Assembly: GCA_938005615.1 (NCBI GenBank)
Contig: CALLMV010000023.1
Location: 1-64,000, forward strand
Length of the DNA stretch: 64,000 bases
Reading direction: 5' to 3'
Source of the DNA: an uncultured Verrucomicrobiae bacterium
GTDB taxonomy: Bacteria > Verrucomicrobiota > Verrucomicrobiia > JADLBR01 > CALLMV01
Part shown: piece by piece, positions 45,865-60,087 of the stretch
Layout of the letters: every line of letters starts with the position of its first letter
How positions within the stretch are numbered: position 1 is the stretch's first letter
Notes under the pieces: model-generated
Database searches by the model: none
What the model saw: only the letters and a program-made list of their open reading frames with translations
What the model was told of the DNA's origin: nothing
Position numbers and translations under genes: made by a program

Positions 45865-46380
45865 ATGAGACTCGGCAAATCCACACTCCTTGAAGAAGTC
45901 AAACAACGCGTTCAAAACACGCCCTATCTCATCCTCGCCAACTACAAAGGGATGACAGTTCCGGAATTCTCTGAACTACGTAAACGGCTACGCCCCACAG
46001 GAGCCAAATTCACAGTTGTTAAAAACACCATTCTGAAAATCGCCGCTAAAGACTCCGGCCTCCCCGAGTTCACCACCATGCTCGAAGGCCAAATCGCGAT
46101 GGTCGCTGGTTCCCAAGACGTCTGTGCCGCTGCAAAAGTCGTAAAAAACTTCAGTTCGGAATTCTCCAAACCCCTCATCAAGGGCGGAGTCCTCGACGGT
46201 GCCGTGCTTTCATCCGAACAAGTTTTGGCTCTTGCAGACCTCCCATCGCGCGAAGCACTACTTGGCCAAATTTTGGGACTATTGAACGCTCCTGCAACAA
46301 AGCTAGTCAGACTCATCGGCACACCCGGCGAAATGCTAGCAAGAGTCATACAAACCAACGCAGACAAACAGAAAGGCTAA
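45865..46380 (+). CDS. rplJ: 50S ribosomal protein L10
   Basis: 171 residues. N-terminal rRNA-binding domain (YLILANYKGMTVPEFSELRKRLRPTGAKFTVVKNTI) and C-terminal helix that anchors L7/L12 dimers (TKLVRLIGTPGEMLARVI). Only 6 bases separate it from rplA, so the long L10 leader found upstream of rplJ in many bacteria is absent at that position. Confidence 0.97.
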   Translation: MRLGKSTLLEEVKQRVQNTPYLILANYKGMTVPEFSELRKRLRPTGAKFTVVKNTILKIAAKDSGLPEFTTMLEGQIAMVAGSQDVCAAAKVVKNFSSEFSKPLIKGGVLDGAVLSSEQVLALADLPSREALLGQILGLLNAPATKLVRLIGTPGEMLARVIQTNADKQKG

Positions 46381-46385
46381 ATATT

Positions 46386-46480
46386 TTCCCGCCCAAGCGG
46401 GAAGGGCAAACAATGTCGAAAACCACCAGACAACTAGTTCCGAAGCCCTTCGGAAATAATGCCCCCGCGGGTGCGGGAGC
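46386..46480 (+). promoter_or_regulatory. Three consecutive hairpins in the rplJ-rplL spacer
   Basis: Within the 152-base spacer: TTCCCGC-CCAA-GCGGGAA (46386-46403), TTCCGAA-GCCC-TTCGGAA (46438-46455), and GCCCCCGC-GGGT-GCGGGAGC (46461-46480, one mismatch). None is followed by a T-run, so simple termination is unlikely; attenuation, RNA processing or protein binding are possible. Confidence 0.6.
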
Positions 46481-46532
46481 CTATTGTTGGGGTCGCAGAC
46501 ACACAATCGCATAAAGCGGAAAAGGAAAAAAT

Positions 46533-46928
46533 ATGGCAGCAAACCTCGAACAAATCGTGGAACAACTCAGTGGACTTACCGTGCTAGAAGCCGCTGAACT
46601 CGTCAAACAACTTGAAACCAAATGGGGCGTGAGCGCCGCAGCGCCTGTCGCAGTGGCCGCCGCCGCTCCTGCCGCCGGAGCAGGCGCCGCAGCAGCCGCT
46701 CCCGCAGAGGAGAAGACCAGCTTCGATGTTATTCTTAAAGAAGCCGGTGCCAACAAAATCGGTGTCATCAAAGAAGTACGCGCTGTCGTACCTAGCCTTG
46801 GCTTAGCTGACGCCAAAGCACTCGTTGAAGGTGCGCCTAAAACCCTCAAAGAGGGTGTCGACAAAAAAGAGGCCGAAGAGATCAAGAAAAAGCTCGAAGC
46901 CGCCGGCGCAAAGGTCGAAATCAAATAA
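46533..46928 (+). CDS. rplL: 50S ribosomal protein L7/L12
   Basis: 131 residues: N-terminal dimerisation helix ([24 protein letters not shown]), Ala-rich hinge (about 35-60), and C-terminal factor-binding domain with [24 protein letters not shown] and [19 protein letters not shown]. Four copies or more recruit translation factors. Separated from rplJ by an unusually long structured spacer. Confidence 0.98.
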   Translation: MAANLEQIVEQLSGLTVLEAAELVKQLETKWGVSAAAPVAVAAAAPAAGAGAAAAAPAEEKTSFDVILKEAGANKIGVIKEVRAVVPSLGLADAKALVEGAPKTLKEGVDKKEAEEIKKKLEAAGAKVEIK

Positions 46929-46945
46929 CTTTTGTTTCGGAACAC

Positions 46946-46974
46946 CATCCCGCCAACCAAACTTCGGCGGGATG
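46946..46974 (+). promoter_or_regulatory. Hairpin in the rplL-rpoB spacer
   Basis: CATCCCGCC and GGCGGGATG form a perfect 9-bp stem with an 11-base loop. The corresponding spacer in E. coli carries an attenuator and an RNase III site. No T-run follows here, so a processing site or partial attenuator is more likely than a full terminator. Confidence 0.6.
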
Positions 46975-47000
46975 GCATCCGGCACAAAAATCGAAATAAT

Positions 47001-50000
47001 ATGGCAACAAAAACTAAAGGAAAAAATCAACGAATCACTTTCGGCCATCACAAAGAGGCGGTCGAAATACCCAATCTCATCCAAATTCAACTGGATTCAT
47101 ATCGCGATTTTCTGCAGCTAGACAAAGATCCCAAGCAGCGCACTTCCGATGGACTGCACGGAGTTTTCCAGGAGGTATTTCCGATTCAAAGTTACGATAA
47201 CAAAGTCAAACTCGAATACGTCAAATACGACATCGAAGATCCCAAAATTTCCGTTGCTCAATGCATGCGCGAAGGCCAGACATATTCCGCTGCACTTTAC
47301 GTCACGTTCCGCCTTCGCGATGAAAACGGAACTAAAGAAGAAAAAGTTTACATGGGCGAGATCCCTATGATGACCAGCTCCGGCACATTTGTCATCAACG
47401 GCGCGGAGCGTGTTGTCGTTAGCCAGCTACATCGCAGCCCTGGTATTTGCTTTGAAAGCGGCGTCCATACCAACGGAAAAATCCTTCACAGCTTCCGCCT
47501 GATTCCGGACCGCGGTAACTGGATGGAAGTAGCCTTCGATACCAACGACCTACTCTACGTTTTCCTAGACCGGCGCAAACGCCGCAGAAAGTTCCTCATA
47601 ACCACATTCTTGCGCGCTCTGGGCTACAGTTCAGACCGCGAGCTCATCTCCCTCTTCCACAATATCGAGACACTCAAACTCACTGGCAAACTCGACGAAG
47701 AAAGCATAGCCACTAAAGTCCTCATTGAAGACGTGCGCGACCCTCATAATCCCGAGATCGTCATCGCACGTGCCTTTGAACCGATGTCACAAACAACCGT
47801 ACGTCAACTCATCGAACTGGATATCGAAAAAGTCGATGTTGTCGACACCGCAAAAGACGACGCTATCATCAAATCCATCAAAAAGGACCCCACGCGTAAC
47901 ACAGATGATGCACTCAAAGATATTTATCGACGCCTCCGCCCAGGCGATCCTCCTACGGTCCCAAATGCCAAGGCCTTACTCAAACGCCTTTTCTTTGACC
48001 CCAAACGCTACGATTTGAGCCGAGTAGGGCGCTATAAAATCAATCAAAAACTCGGTCTCGATGTGGACATCAACACCCGTACCATCACCAACGAAGACAT
48101 CGTCGCTGCCACCAAATACCTCATCATGCTCAACCGTGGCGAAGGCACTGTGGACGATATTGACCACCTCGGCTCGCGTCGCGTCCGTACGGTAGGCGAA
48201 CTCCTCGCTAACCAGTGCCGCACTGGCCTCGCCCGCACAGAGCGTCTCGTTAAAGAACGTATGACACTTTTCGACGTTAACATCGAGGGCATGACTCCCC
48301 AGAAACTTATCAACCCCAAGGCCCTCTCCGCTGCCATCCGCGATTTCTTCACCCGCAGCCAGCTCTCCCAGTTCATGGACCAGATCAACCCGCTTGCGGA
48401 GATGACTCACAAGCGCCGCCTCTCTGCCCTCGGCCCTGGGGGTCTCTCACGCGACCGCGCCGGTTTCGAAGTACGCGACGTCCACCCCAGCCACTACGGC
48501 CGAATCTGCCCCATCGAAACGCCAGAAGGCCCCAACATCGGCCTCATCTCCTCCCTCTCCTGCTTTGCTCGCGTCAACGAATTTGGCTTTATCGAAACAC
48601 CTTACCGCAAAGTCGAAAACGGACGTCTCACTGGCAAAGTAGATTACCTCACCGGCGACCAGGAGGAAGAAATGGTCGTAGCGCAAGCCAACGTGCCGGT
48701 GGATGAACAAGGCAACCTCATCGGCCCGAAAGTCACCGTTCGCTATCGCGGAGACTTCCTTGAAGTCGAGCCCCATCGTGTCCATTACATGGACGTCTCC
48801 CCCAAACAACTCGTCTCCGTAGCTGCTTCTCTCATTCCCTTCCTCGAGCACGACGACGCAAACCGCGCCCTCATGGGCTCAAATATGCAACGTCAGGGCG
48901 TGCCCCTGCTTCGTACCGAAGCCCCTCTTGTCGGGACAGGTATGGAAGCCAAAGTCGCCCGCGATTCACGCTCAGTTGTCATTGCCGAAGCAGATGGCAT
49001 TGTGGCCTCAGTCACAGCTAACGAAATCATCATCACCGACGACGGCAAACTCCCCGAAACCAAGAAACTGAAACACGACCTCTCCAAAGGTATCCAATAT
49101 TATCAACTGGTAAAATTCCGCCGCAGTAACGCCGGCACCTGCATCAACCAAAAACCTCTCGTCTCCAAGGGGCAAAGTGTAAAACGAGGCGACGTACTTG
49201 CCGATGGCCCATGCACCGATCAAGGTGAACTCGCCCTCGGTAAAAACGTCCTTGTCGCCTTCATGTCTTGGAATGGCTACAACTTCGAAGACGCCATCCT
49301 CATCTCTGAAAAAATCGTCAAGGAAGACATCTACACCTCTATACACATCGAAGAGTTTGAGATCTCCGCCCGCGACACCAAGCTCGGCCCCGAAGAAATC
49401 ACCCGCGACATCCCCAACGTCAGCGAAGAAATCCTCAAAAACCTCGGGCCCGACGGCGTCATCCGCATCGGTGCTGAAGTCAAGCCCAACGACATCCTCG
49501 TAGGAAAAATTACCCCAAAATCCGAAACAGAACTTGCCCCCGAAGAACGCCTTCTCCGGGCCATCTTCGGTGAGAAAGCTGCCGACGTCAAAGACTCCTC
49601 CCTGCGCGTCCCCTCCGGAGTTTACGGAATCGTCATGGACGTCAAGGTCTCCTCCAACCTCACCAAAAAACAAGAAAAACTTAAACTCTCACCAGCAGAA
49701 GCCAAGCGCCAAATCAAGGAAATCGAAGAGGAGTACGACAAGCGCACTGCAGAGCTCAAAGAAAAGCTCACCGACGCCCTGGCAAACGTGTTGCTCGGTG
49801 AAAAAATCCCGCTCGACGTCCTCAATGCGGAAACCGGTGAGATCATCATCCCCGCCAACCGCAAAATCACAAAAACTCTCCTTGCCAACCTAGCGGACGC
49901 CTACGCCCACATCGAAATCGAGCCCTCCCCTATCCGCATCAAAATTCGCGAAATCATCTCCCAGTTTGAAAGCAAATTCGAGCAAATCGCTAATGAAAAA

Positions 50001-50852
50001 ATGATGCAGATTGACCGCATCGAAAGCGGTGACGATGTGGACCCCGGCATCATCAAACAAGTCAAAGTCTACGTCGCCAGCAAACGCAAATTGGGAGTCG
50101 GCGACAAAATGGCCGGACGCCACGGCAACAAAGGTGTCGTCGCCAAAATCGTTCCCGAAGAGGACATGCCCTTCCTCCCTGACGGCACACCCGTTGAAAT
50201 CGTCCTCAACCCCCTCGGTGTGCCCTCGCGCATGAACGTCGGCCAAGTTCTGGAGACCCACCTCGGCATCGCCGCCAAAATTCTAGGCTTCAAAGTTGCC
50301 ACACCCGTTTTCGATGGCATTGAAGAAAACCAAATCCGCGAATTCCTCCGTCAAGCCAAGGAAAAAGAGCCCCTCTTCTGCTCCGATGAAGAAGGCAAAA
50401 ACTACCTTTACGATGGACGCACCGGCGAGCGTTTCGACCAGCGCGTCGTCGTTGGCTACATCTACATGATGAAACTCAACCACCTCGTCGCCGACAAAAT
50501 CCACGCTCGTGCCGTCGGCCCCTACTCCCTCGTTACCCAGCAGCCACTGGGCGGCAAGGCCCAGTTCGGCGGCCAACGCTTCGGCGAAATGGAAGTCTGG
50601 GCACTCGAAGCCTACGGTGCCGCATACACCCTGCAGGAACTCCTCACCGTCAAATCCGACGACGTCCCCGGCCGCACAAAAATCTACGAAAGCATCGTTC
50701 GCGGCGATAACTACCTCCAAGCCGGAACGCCAGAATCCTTCAACGTGCTCATTAACGAAATGAAAGCCCTTTGCCTCGACGTCAAAGTCGGTAAACGCAC
50801 CGAACGCAAAATAGACATCCGTCCACCCGAGGAGAGCATTCTCCAAAGCTAA
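47001..50852 (+). CDS. rpoB: DNA-directed RNA polymerase subunit beta
   Basis: 1283 residues from the ATG at 47001 ([10 protein letters not shown]); the ORF-track start at 46932 adds residues from the spacer. Conserved regions include the rifampicin-pocket segment [64 protein letters not shown] and the C-terminal [18 protein letters not shown]. The third codon base is strongly C-biased. rpoC follows 50 bases later. Antisense ORFs here are shadows. Confidence 0.99.
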   Translation: MATKTKGKNQRITFGHHKEAVEIPNLIQIQLDSYRDFLQLDKDPKQRTSDGLHGVFQEVFPIQSYDNKVKLEYVKYDIEDPKISVAQCMREGQTYSAALYVTFRLRDENGTKEEKVYMGEIPMMTSSGTFVINGAERVVVSQLHRSPGICFESGVHTNGKILHSFRLIPDRGNWMEVAFDTNDLLYVFLDRRKRRRKFLITTFLRALGYSSDRELISLFHNIETLKLTGKLDEESIATKVLIEDVRDPHNPEIVIARAFEPMSQTTVRQLIELDIEKVDVVDTAKDDAIIKSIKKDPTRNTDDALKDIYRRLRPGDPPTVPNAKALLKRLFFDPKRYDLSRVGRYKINQKLGLDVDINTRTITNEDIVAATKYLIMLNRGEGTVDDIDHLGSRRVRTVGELLANQCRTGLARTERLVKERMTLFDVNIEGMTPQKLINPKALSAAIRDFFTRSQLSQFMDQINPLAEMTHKRRLSALGPGGLSRDRAGFEVRDVHPSHYGRICPIETPEGPNIGLISSLSCFARVNEFGFIETPYRKVENGRLTGKVDYLTGDQEEEMVVAQANVPVDEQGNLIGPKVTVRYRGDFLEVEPHRVHYMDVSPKQLVSVAASLIPFLEHDDANRALMGSNMQRQGVPLLRTEAPLVGTGMEAKVARDSRSVVIAEADGIVASVTANEIIITDDGKLPETKKLKHDLSKGIQYYQLVKFRRSNAGTCINQKPLVSKGQSVKRGDVLADGPCTDQGELALGKNVLVAFMSWNGYNFEDAILISEKIVKEDIYTSIHIEEFEISARDTKLGPEEITRDIPNVSEEILKNLGPDGVIRIGAEVKPNDILVGKITPKSETELAPEERLLRAIFGEKAADVKDSSLRVPSGVYGIVMDVKVSSNLTKKQEKLKLSPAEAKRQIKEIEEEYDKRTAELKEKLTDALANVLLGEKIPLDVLNAETGEIIIPANRKITKTLLANLADAYAHIEIEPSPIRIKIREIISQFESKFEQIANEKMMQIDRIESGDDVDPGIIKQVKVYVASKRKLGVGDKMAGRHGNKGVVAKIVPEEDMPFLPDGTPVEIVLNPLGVPSRMNVGQVLETHLGIAAKILGFKVATPVFDGIEENQIREFLRQAKEKEPLFCSDEEGKNYLYDGRTGERFDQRVVVGYIYMMKLNHLVADKIHARAVGPYSLVTQQPLGGKAQFGGQRFGEMEVWALEAYGAAYTLQELLTVKSDDVPGRTKIYESIVRGDNYLQAGTPESFNVLINEMKALCLDVKVGKRTERKIDIRPPEESILQS

Positions 50853-50902
50853 GACCCTGATAATGCCGCAAGCCGAAAAACCCACATATCCAAGCTAAAA
50901 AT

Positions 50903-55075
<4,173 letters not shown>

Positions 55076-55288
55076 CAACCCTGCAGCAAACAGGCATAGC
55101 TGAAGACGTTAAATAATTTTGAAATAACTAAATCACTATATTGATATAGTGTGATATACTAATATAGTAATATTTTTTTGTCGTGAACCTGTTCCTGTTT
55201 TCGGAAAAAGATTATCTAACCCTTCGCATGACGTAGAATCATTGCTGGGTTAATTTTCAGATCATCTTACGTTTTGTAATTGGAGATC
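55076..55288. other. AT-rich gap after rpoC
   Basis: No gene visible. It includes a short-period AT repeat (CTATATTGATATAGTGTGAT, from 55136, then further TATA steps) related to the motif in other gaps, and it precedes the first CRISPR-like repeat. Confidence 0.55.
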
Positions 55289-55317
55289 GGTTTTCCCCAC
55301 CCGCGTGGGGATGGCCG
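55289..55317. repeat. Solitary CRISPR-like repeat (type I-E-like), copy 1
   Basis: 29 bases with the core TTTTCCCCACCCGCGTGGGG then ATGGCCG. The CCCCAC/GTGGGG stem, TTCCCC start and GGGGATGG end are those of type I-E CRISPR repeats. No second repeat lies at a spacer distance (about 32 bases), so it is not an array. 23 of 29 bases match copy 2 at 55846. Confidence 0.6.
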
Positions 55318-55433
55318 CAGAACGCATATTTTGTGATCAAGCAATAAAAACAGCAGGCAAGCCGTAAGCGTTTCATCTGCTGCAGAGGGGTTGGGTCACA
55401 AAATTCAATGCGGCAGATACATTAGATGAGTTG

Positions 55434-55634
55434 ATGAGGCCTAACGTTATTGGCTGGTTATTGAACGCAGTGCGCCCCTTGAGGTGGAGATCCCGTCCTG
55501 CTGAAAAAATGATCTTCCGGGCTGATCTCGATCAATTTGACGAACCACTCACCCGTTTCGCCTTTATGGACAAAAATAACAATGAACGCCCTCAGGTAAA
55601 GAAGCTAAATGAGATAGGAGAATTATGGACATAG
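55434..55634 (+). CDS. Small ORF 1 of the 55-56 kb island (unknown)
   Basis: 66 residues from the ATG at 55434. Contains IGWLLNAVRPLRWRSRP and an acidic RADLDQFDEPLTRFAF segment. The reading frame stays open upstream of the ATG with plausible residues (FNAADTLDELM), so this could also be the tail of a truncated larger gene. No Shine-Dalgarno sequence. It overlaps ORF 2 by 10 bases, suggesting coupling. No family recognised. Confidence 0.45.
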   Translation: MRPNVIGWLLNAVRPLRWRSRPAEKMIFRADLDQFDEPLTRFAFMDKNNNERPQVKKLNEIGELWT

Positions 55635-55846
55635 GCGTGGATCATATTGATGTTTTTGGCAACCTTGACGAACTAAATAAAGAAATGCTCGAAGAGTGGC
55701 AGCAAATTTATTCAACACTCAAGGTATCCCTAAAAGATCTCGAACCAGAAAAAAGACACTTGCTTATAACTTTGATGAGAGAAACATTCTACAATGGATT
55801 TATGAGCGGCAGTATTGCAACACTGATGAAACTTCATAGAAATTAA
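55625..55846 (+). CDS. Small ORF 2 of the 55-56 kb island (unknown)
   Basis: 73 residues, acidic and helical (LNKEMLEEWQQIYSTLKVSL ... LLITLMRETFYNGFMSGS). A strong AGGAG lies 5-6 bases before the ATG, good evidence that it is translated. It overlaps ORF 1, and its stop codon touches the second CRISPR-like repeat. I know no family for it; size and charge would suit an antitoxin, inhibitor or regulator, but that is speculation. Confidence 0.65.
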   Translation: MDIGVDHIDVFGNLDELNKEMLEEWQQIYSTLKVSLKDLEPEKRHLLITLMRETFYNGFMSGSIATLMKLHRN

Positions 55847-55874
55847 GCTTTCCCCATCTGCGTGGGGATGGACA
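55846..55874. repeat. Solitary CRISPR-like repeat (type I-E-like), copy 2
   Basis: 29 bases with the core CTTTCCCCATCTGCGTGGGG then ATGGACA. Aligned to copy 1 it has six mismatches, all outside the stem's GTGGGGATGG half or in the loop. It lies between the ORF 1/2 and ORF 3/4 pairs. No array is present. Confidence 0.6.
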
Positions 55875-55958
55875 GCCTTCCGTCTGTCGAGGACACAGGG
55901 AGGATCAGCACTGCGAATCTCAATTCTTACCGCAAACCAAAACTACAAATCATTAGCA

Positions 55959-56174
55959 GTGGCCTATGAGGACGAATGGGCAAAGCGAGGTGGGCATCCT
56001 TACGCCGGTAAGGACTATGGACCGGGTTCTGGTTTTACGGAAATTCTAACAATGGGCATCGAAAGATTGTTTAATGACCAAATAGGATTTGCGAAACAAA
56101 ACCCTGACGATTCTATATTCTTGATCCAAACAATGCAAAAAACTATGAAACCTCACGCATGGATTGATTTTTGA
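55959..56174 (+). CDS. Small ORF 3 of the 55-56 kb island, possible 3' fragment of a larger gene
   Basis: 71 residues from a GTG. The frame is open upstream to about 55830 and reads sensibly (ILTANQNYKSLAVAYEDEW), so a longer ancestor is likely. The GKDYGPGSGFTEILTMGIERL segment resembles, from memory, the C-terminal end of phage head/minor-capsid or peptidase-like proteins; this cannot be confirmed here. It overlaps ORF 4 by 11 bases. Confidence 0.5.
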   Translation: MAYEDEWAKRGGHPYAGKDYGPGSGFTEILTMGIERLFNDQIGFAKQNPDDSIFLIQTMQKTMKPHAWIDF

Positions 56175-56388
56175 GTGGCAGGGGAGGCGGTATCGATATC
56201 GCGGAGAATGGCCGGCAGAAATGAAAAAAGCCATCGGACAAGCGATGATAAATTGGCGGCGCGAGAAAAATCGAGTGTATCAGGTGGATTTAATTGAGAT
56301 GGCGGGCGGGAAAATCCTCGAAGTCCACAGCATTCGACCCGACGGCAGCATCCGAAGCGAAGACCTCCCAGATTTGATCATTCCCTAG
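56164..56388 (+). CDS. Small ORF 4 of the 55-56 kb island (unknown)
   Basis: 74 residues from a TTG that overlaps the end of ORF 3. It is rich in charged residues (RRYRYRGEWPAEMKKAIGQA) and ends IRSEDLPDLIIP. No family recognised. The overlap implies co-translation with ORF 3. Confidence 0.5.
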   Translation: MIFEWQGRRYRYRGEWPAEMKKAIGQAMINWRREKNRVYQVDLIEMAGGKILEVHSIRPDGSIRSEDLPDLIIP

Positions 56389-56390
56389 CC

Positions 56391-56501
56391 ATGACCACTC
56401 CCACCCCCATGAGAACCGACCCCGTGAGAATCAGCCACTTCGCCTTTGCGGCGCGCAAGCAGCGGCTGCCCGATGGCAGGTGGAGTTTTCCCACTTACTA
56501 G
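56391..56501 (+). CDS. Tiny ORF (36 residues) after ORF 4
   Basis: ATG two bases after the ORF 4 stop, encoding 36 residues containing ISHFAFAARKQRLPDGRW and ending FPTY. Too short for the ORF track. It could be the fifth member of the island or chance. Confidence 0.3.
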   Translation: MTTPTPMRTDPVRISHFAFAARKQRLPDGRWSFPTY

Positions 56502-56614
56502 GGGGCTGGGTGAGTTCAAGTCCCTCGCTTTTGCTCGGGATGAGGGTTGCGCTGGGCGGGCCAAGTAGATGTTCGTGTCTTGCGGCTGAGAGGTTGTGAG
56601 GCTAGAGGGAAGCT

Positions 56615-57748
56615 ATGCCCGGGAATAGTTTTGGAACGCTTTTTCGAATCTCGACGTGGGGGGAAAGCCACGGGGGTGGGGTGGGTGTGGTGATTGATGG
56701 GTGTCCGCCTGGGGTGCCTCTGTCGGAGGCGGATATTCAGCCGGAGTTGGACCGGCGTCGGCCAGGGCAGAGTCGCATTGTGACGCAGCGTAAGGAGGGG
56801 GATGTTTGCGAAATTTTGTCGGGGACGTTTCGTGGGGTAACGTTGGGTACGCCGATTTCGATTTGGGTAAGGAATACTGATGCGCGGCCAGAAGCGTATT
56901 CGGAGATGGAGAGTTTGTACCGGCCATCGCATGCGGATTTTACTTACGATGCGAAGTATGGGCTGCGGAATTGGCAGGGTGGGGGGCGTTCTTCGGCGAG
57001 GGAAACAATCGGGCGTGTGGCGGCGGCTGCTGTGGCACAACGGGCGTTACGGGTGTCATTGCCTGGGGTGGAGGTGCGTGGCTGGGTGTCGCAGATTCAT
57101 GAGATTGTGATGCCGGAGCCGGATTTGAGTCAGCCGGTGGCGCTCGAGTTGGTGGAGGCAAATGCGGTGCGTTGCCCGGACGTTGCGACTGCGGAAAGGA
57201 TGATCCGGGCGATTGAGGAGGCACGCCGGCAGGGGGATTCTTTGGGCGGGATTGTGCAGTGTGGGATTTGGGGTGCGCCTGCGGGATTGGGCGAGCCGGT
57301 GTTTGACCGGTTTGAAGCTGATCTTGCCAAGGCAATGTTGTCACTGCCAGCAACGAAGGGGTTTGAGGTGGGATCTGGGTTTGGGGCAGTGAAGCTCACT
57401 GGGCGCACACATAATGATGAGTTTCTTATGAAAGAAGGCCGTGTGCGGACGGCCACAAATCGCTCTGGGGGCGTGCAGGGGGGGATCACTAACGGTGAGC
57501 CGGTGATTTTTCGTGTGGCGTTTAAGCCGACGGCGACGATTGCTTCCGAGCAGCGAACAGTGGGCCGGGATAATAACGAGGCGGTATTAGCTGCGCGGGG
57601 GCGGCACGACCCCTGTGTGTTGCCTCGCGCAGTGCCGATCGTGGAGGCTATGGCTTGGTTGGTGCTGATGGATCATTGGATGCGCTGGTTGGCTCAGTGC
57701 CCAGAGCGGGCGTGGGCCGTGCGTAATGCGGCGCCTGCACAGAGGTGA
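56615..57748 (+). CDS. aroC: Chorismate synthase
   Basis: Last common step to aromatic amino acids: 5-enolpyruvylshikimate-3-phosphate to chorismate, FMN-dependent. 377 residues. Family marks: [33 protein letters not shown]-type [29 protein letters not shown]-type [36 protein letters not shown] near the end. G-ending codons, opposite to the C-ending codons of rpoC on the same strand. Converges with fabG. Confidence 0.98.
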   Translation: MPGNSFGTLFRISTWGESHGGGVGVVIDGCPPGVPLSEADIQPELDRRRPGQSRIVTQRKEGDVCEILSGTFRGVTLGTPISIWVRNTDARPEAYSEMESLYRPSHADFTYDAKYGLRNWQGGGRSSARETIGRVAAAAVAQRALRVSLPGVEVRGWVSQIHEIVMPEPDLSQPVALELVEANAVRCPDVATAERMIRAIEEARRQGDSLGGIVQCGIWGAPAGLGEPVFDRFEADLAKAMLSLPATKGFEVGSGFGAVKLTGRTHNDEFLMKEGRVRTATNRSGGVQGGITNGEPVIFRVAFKPTATIASEQRTVGRDNNEAVLAARGRHDPCVLPRAVPIVEAMAWLVLMDHWMRWLAQCPERAWAVRNAAPAQR

Positions 57749-57780
57749 GCACAGGGTGGCGCAGGTTCTCGGGAGAATTA

Positions 57781-58533
57781 TTAAGGCATGAGGAGGCCGC
57801 CATCCACGATGAGGGTCTGGCCGGTGATGTAAGCCGATGCAGGGGAGGCAAGGAAGAGGGCGGCGTGGGCAATGTCATCCGGTGTGCCGAAACGGCCGAG
57901 GGGGATTTGTTTGAGGACTTCTTGCGTGACGTTTTCAGGAAGGACGTTGGTCATGTCTGTGGTGATGAAGCCTGGGGCGATGGCGTTGGCGGTGATGCCG
58001 CGTGAGGCGAATTCGCGGGCTGTAGTTTTGGTGAGTGCAATGAGGGCGGCTTTGCTTGCGGCATAGTTGGCTTGGCCAGCGTTACCGATGAGGCCGCTGA
58101 CGGAGGAGATGTTGATGATGCGGCCGCGTCGGGCTTTCATCATGGGGCGAACAACTGCTCGGGTGAGCAGGAAGGCTGAGCGGAGGTTGGTGTCTATGAC
58201 GTTCTGCCAGTCTTCGTCGCTCATGCGTAGGAGGAGGGTGTCGCGGGTGATGCCAGCGTTGTTGACGAGGATATCGATTTGTCCGAAGTGTTTGAGGACG
58301 AGGTCGGGGAGGGCTTTTGTGGTTTCGGCGTCGGAAAGGTCGCAGGGAAAGGGTTGAGCTTCTGCGCCGACTTGGCGAACGGCTTCCAGTGCAGGGGTCA
58401 AGGCTTGTTCGCTGCGAGCGACGAGGGCGAGTTTTGCTCCGTGCTGGGCGAAGAGTTTGGCGATGGCCAGACCAAGGCCGCGGCTGGCGCCGGTGACGAG
58501 GGCGACGTGGTTGTGAAGGGTGTGTTGTGACAT
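57781..58533 (-). CDS. fabG: 3-oxoacyl-[acyl-carrier-protein] reductase
   Basis: NADPH-dependent reduction of 3-ketoacyl-ACP in fatty-acid elongation. About 250 residues from the ATG at 58533 (MSQHTLHNHVALVTG); the ORF track extends 78 residues into non-coding DNA. Motifs: TGASRGLGLAIA, NNAGITRDTLLLRMSDEDW, the catalytic Ser in NISSVSGLIGN, YAASKAA and the end QTLIVDGGLLMP. Fab neighbours such as acpP or fabD are not adjacent. Confidence 0.94.
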   Translation of the reverse strand: MSQHTLHNHVALVTGASRGLGLAIAKLFAQHGAKLALVARSEQALTPALEAVRQVGAEAQPFPCDLSDAETTKALPDLVLKHFGQIDILVNNAGITRDTLLLRMSDEDWQNVIDTNLRSAFLLTRAVVRPMMKARRGRIINISSVSGLIGNAGQANYAASKAALIALTKTTAREFASRGITANAIAPGFITTDMTNVLPENVTQEVLKQIPLGRFGTPDDIAHAALFLASPASAYITGQTLIVDGGLLMP

Positions 58534-58662
58534 TTTTTGAGTATTACGCGTTGGGCAGTTGAATCGCAAGAACGGCTTAGGGTTATAGGAAAATGGTTTA
58601 TGGTTGAGTGGAGTTGAGGATGATTCTTGTAAGGTCGCTACTTTAGCTTTTAGTGTGTGGGT

Positions 58663-60087
58663 ATGCGCATTTTGTTTGCGACCAGCGAGGTGTTTCCGCT
58701 TGCCAAGACGGGAGGGTTGGCGGACGTATCGCGCGGACTGCCCGAGGCGTTGTCTTTGGCCGGCCACGAGGTGTATGTGGCGACTCCGTTTTATCGGCCG
58801 CAGGTAGGGAATGTGGAGGCGAGCGCGGATACGGGGTGTGAGTTAAAGTTACCCTACGGTAGTCAGGATTTGAGGGTGCGTGTGTACGAGGCAGGCATTT
58901 CTTCGCAGGTGAAGTATTTGTTGCTGCGTTGTGATGAGTTGTTTGATCGGAGTGGTTTTTATGGCAACGAACTGGGGGACTACCAGGATAATGCGGGGAG
59001 GTTTGCGTTTTTCTCGCGTGCGGTGCTGGAGCTGAGTCGTCGGCTTCCGGGTGGATTGCCTGACGTCATGCACGCAAATGATTGGCACACTGCATTACTG
59101 CCTGCTTATATTCGTGCGGCGGGTTTGCCTGCGCGTAGTGTGTTGACGATTCATAATCTGGCGTTTCAGGGATCGTTTTCGGCCGAGGAGTTTGCGTTAA
59201 CTGGTTTGCCGGGGGAGTATTTTTCGCCCCGGGGCGTCGAGTTTTACGGGCGACTGAATTTCCTCAAGGGAGGAATTTTGCTCGCTGATGCTGTAACGAC
59301 TGTGAGTCCAACCTATGCACGCGAGATTCAAACTCCGGAGCACGGCTGCGGGTTGGATGCGGTGTTGCGCGAAAATGCTCACAAGCTGACGGGCATCTTG
59401 AACGGGATTGATGATACGACTTGGCATCCGGGGTGTGACCCGCACATTCCTCGGCGCTATTCTGCGCGTTCCTTGCCAGGCAAGACGGTTTGCCGGCGGG
59501 CTCTCCTGTCCAGACATGATTGGCCGGAGGATGCGCCTGAAATGCTCATAGGGATGATTTCGCGGCTGACGCCTCAGAAGGGCTTTGACCTTTTGCGTTC
59601 TGGATGGGCGCGGTTGCGCCAGATGCCGTTGCGGCTGATTATATTGGGGCAAGGACTGCCGGAAATTGAGGATTGGCTGCAGCAGGCGGCCCTGGATGCA
59701 CCGGATTTTCTCCGGGTGCACTTGACGCATAGCGAGGATTTAGCCCACTTGATCGAGGCAGGATGCGATGCATTTTTAATGCCCTCACGTTTTGAGCCCT
59801 GTGGCCTGAATCAGATGTATTCCCAACGTTACGGGACTCTCCCGATTGTACACGGAACAGGTGGTTTGAAGGATACTGTAGTAGACGCCGTGGCAGATCC
59901 AGAAAGGGGAACGGGATTTGTGTTTGTTGAGCATACTGTTGCTGCCATGCTGGGAGCGATTAAGTCTGCAGTGGGCCTATTTGCAGAACCCAAGGCTTGG
60001 AAGAAAGTCGTAGTGAACGCTATGGGTAAGGATTTTTCGTGGAATGCGGCCGCAGCCGCTTATGAGAAGATTTATGCAGCAACCTGA
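58663..60087 (+). CDS. glgA: Glycogen synthase (ADP-glucose type)
   Basis: 474 residues from the ATG at 58663 (MRILFATSEVFPLAKTGGLADV); a GTG two codons earlier is possible. The KTGGLADV motif binds ADP-glucose, and the C-terminal GT5 domain has SRFEPCGLNQMYSQRYGTLPIVH and GTGGLKDTV. Extends alpha-1,4-glucan from ADP-glucose. Overlaps the GalT-like gene by 14 bases, implying joint expression. Confidence 0.97.
   Translation: MRILFATSEVFPLAKTGGLADVSRGLPEALSLAGHEVYVATPFYRPQVGNVEASADTGCELKLPYGSQDLRVRVYEAGISSQVKYLLLRCDELFDRSGFYGNELGDYQDNAGRFAFFSRAVLELSRRLPGGLPDVMHANDWHTALLPAYIRAAGLPARSVLTIHNLAFQGSFSAEEFALTGLPGEYFSPRGVEFYGRLNFLKGGILLADAVTTVSPTYAREIQTPEHGCGLDAVLRENAHKLTGILNGIDDTTWHPGCDPHIPRRYSARSLPGKTVCRRALLSRHDWPEDAPEMLIGMISRLTPQKGFDLLRSGWARLRQMPLRLIILGQGLPEIEDWLQQAALDAPDFLRVHLTHSEDLAHLIEAGCDAFLMPSRFEPCGLNQMYSQRYGTLPIVHGTGGLKDTVVDAVADPERGTGFVFVEHTVAAMLGAIKSAVGLFAEPKAWKKVVVNAMGKDFSWNAAAAAYEKIYAAT

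Noticed and set aside
55289-55874. A true CRISPR array
   Set aside because: The two repeats are about 530 bases apart with ORFs between, not at a regular spacer distance; no cas genes in the window.
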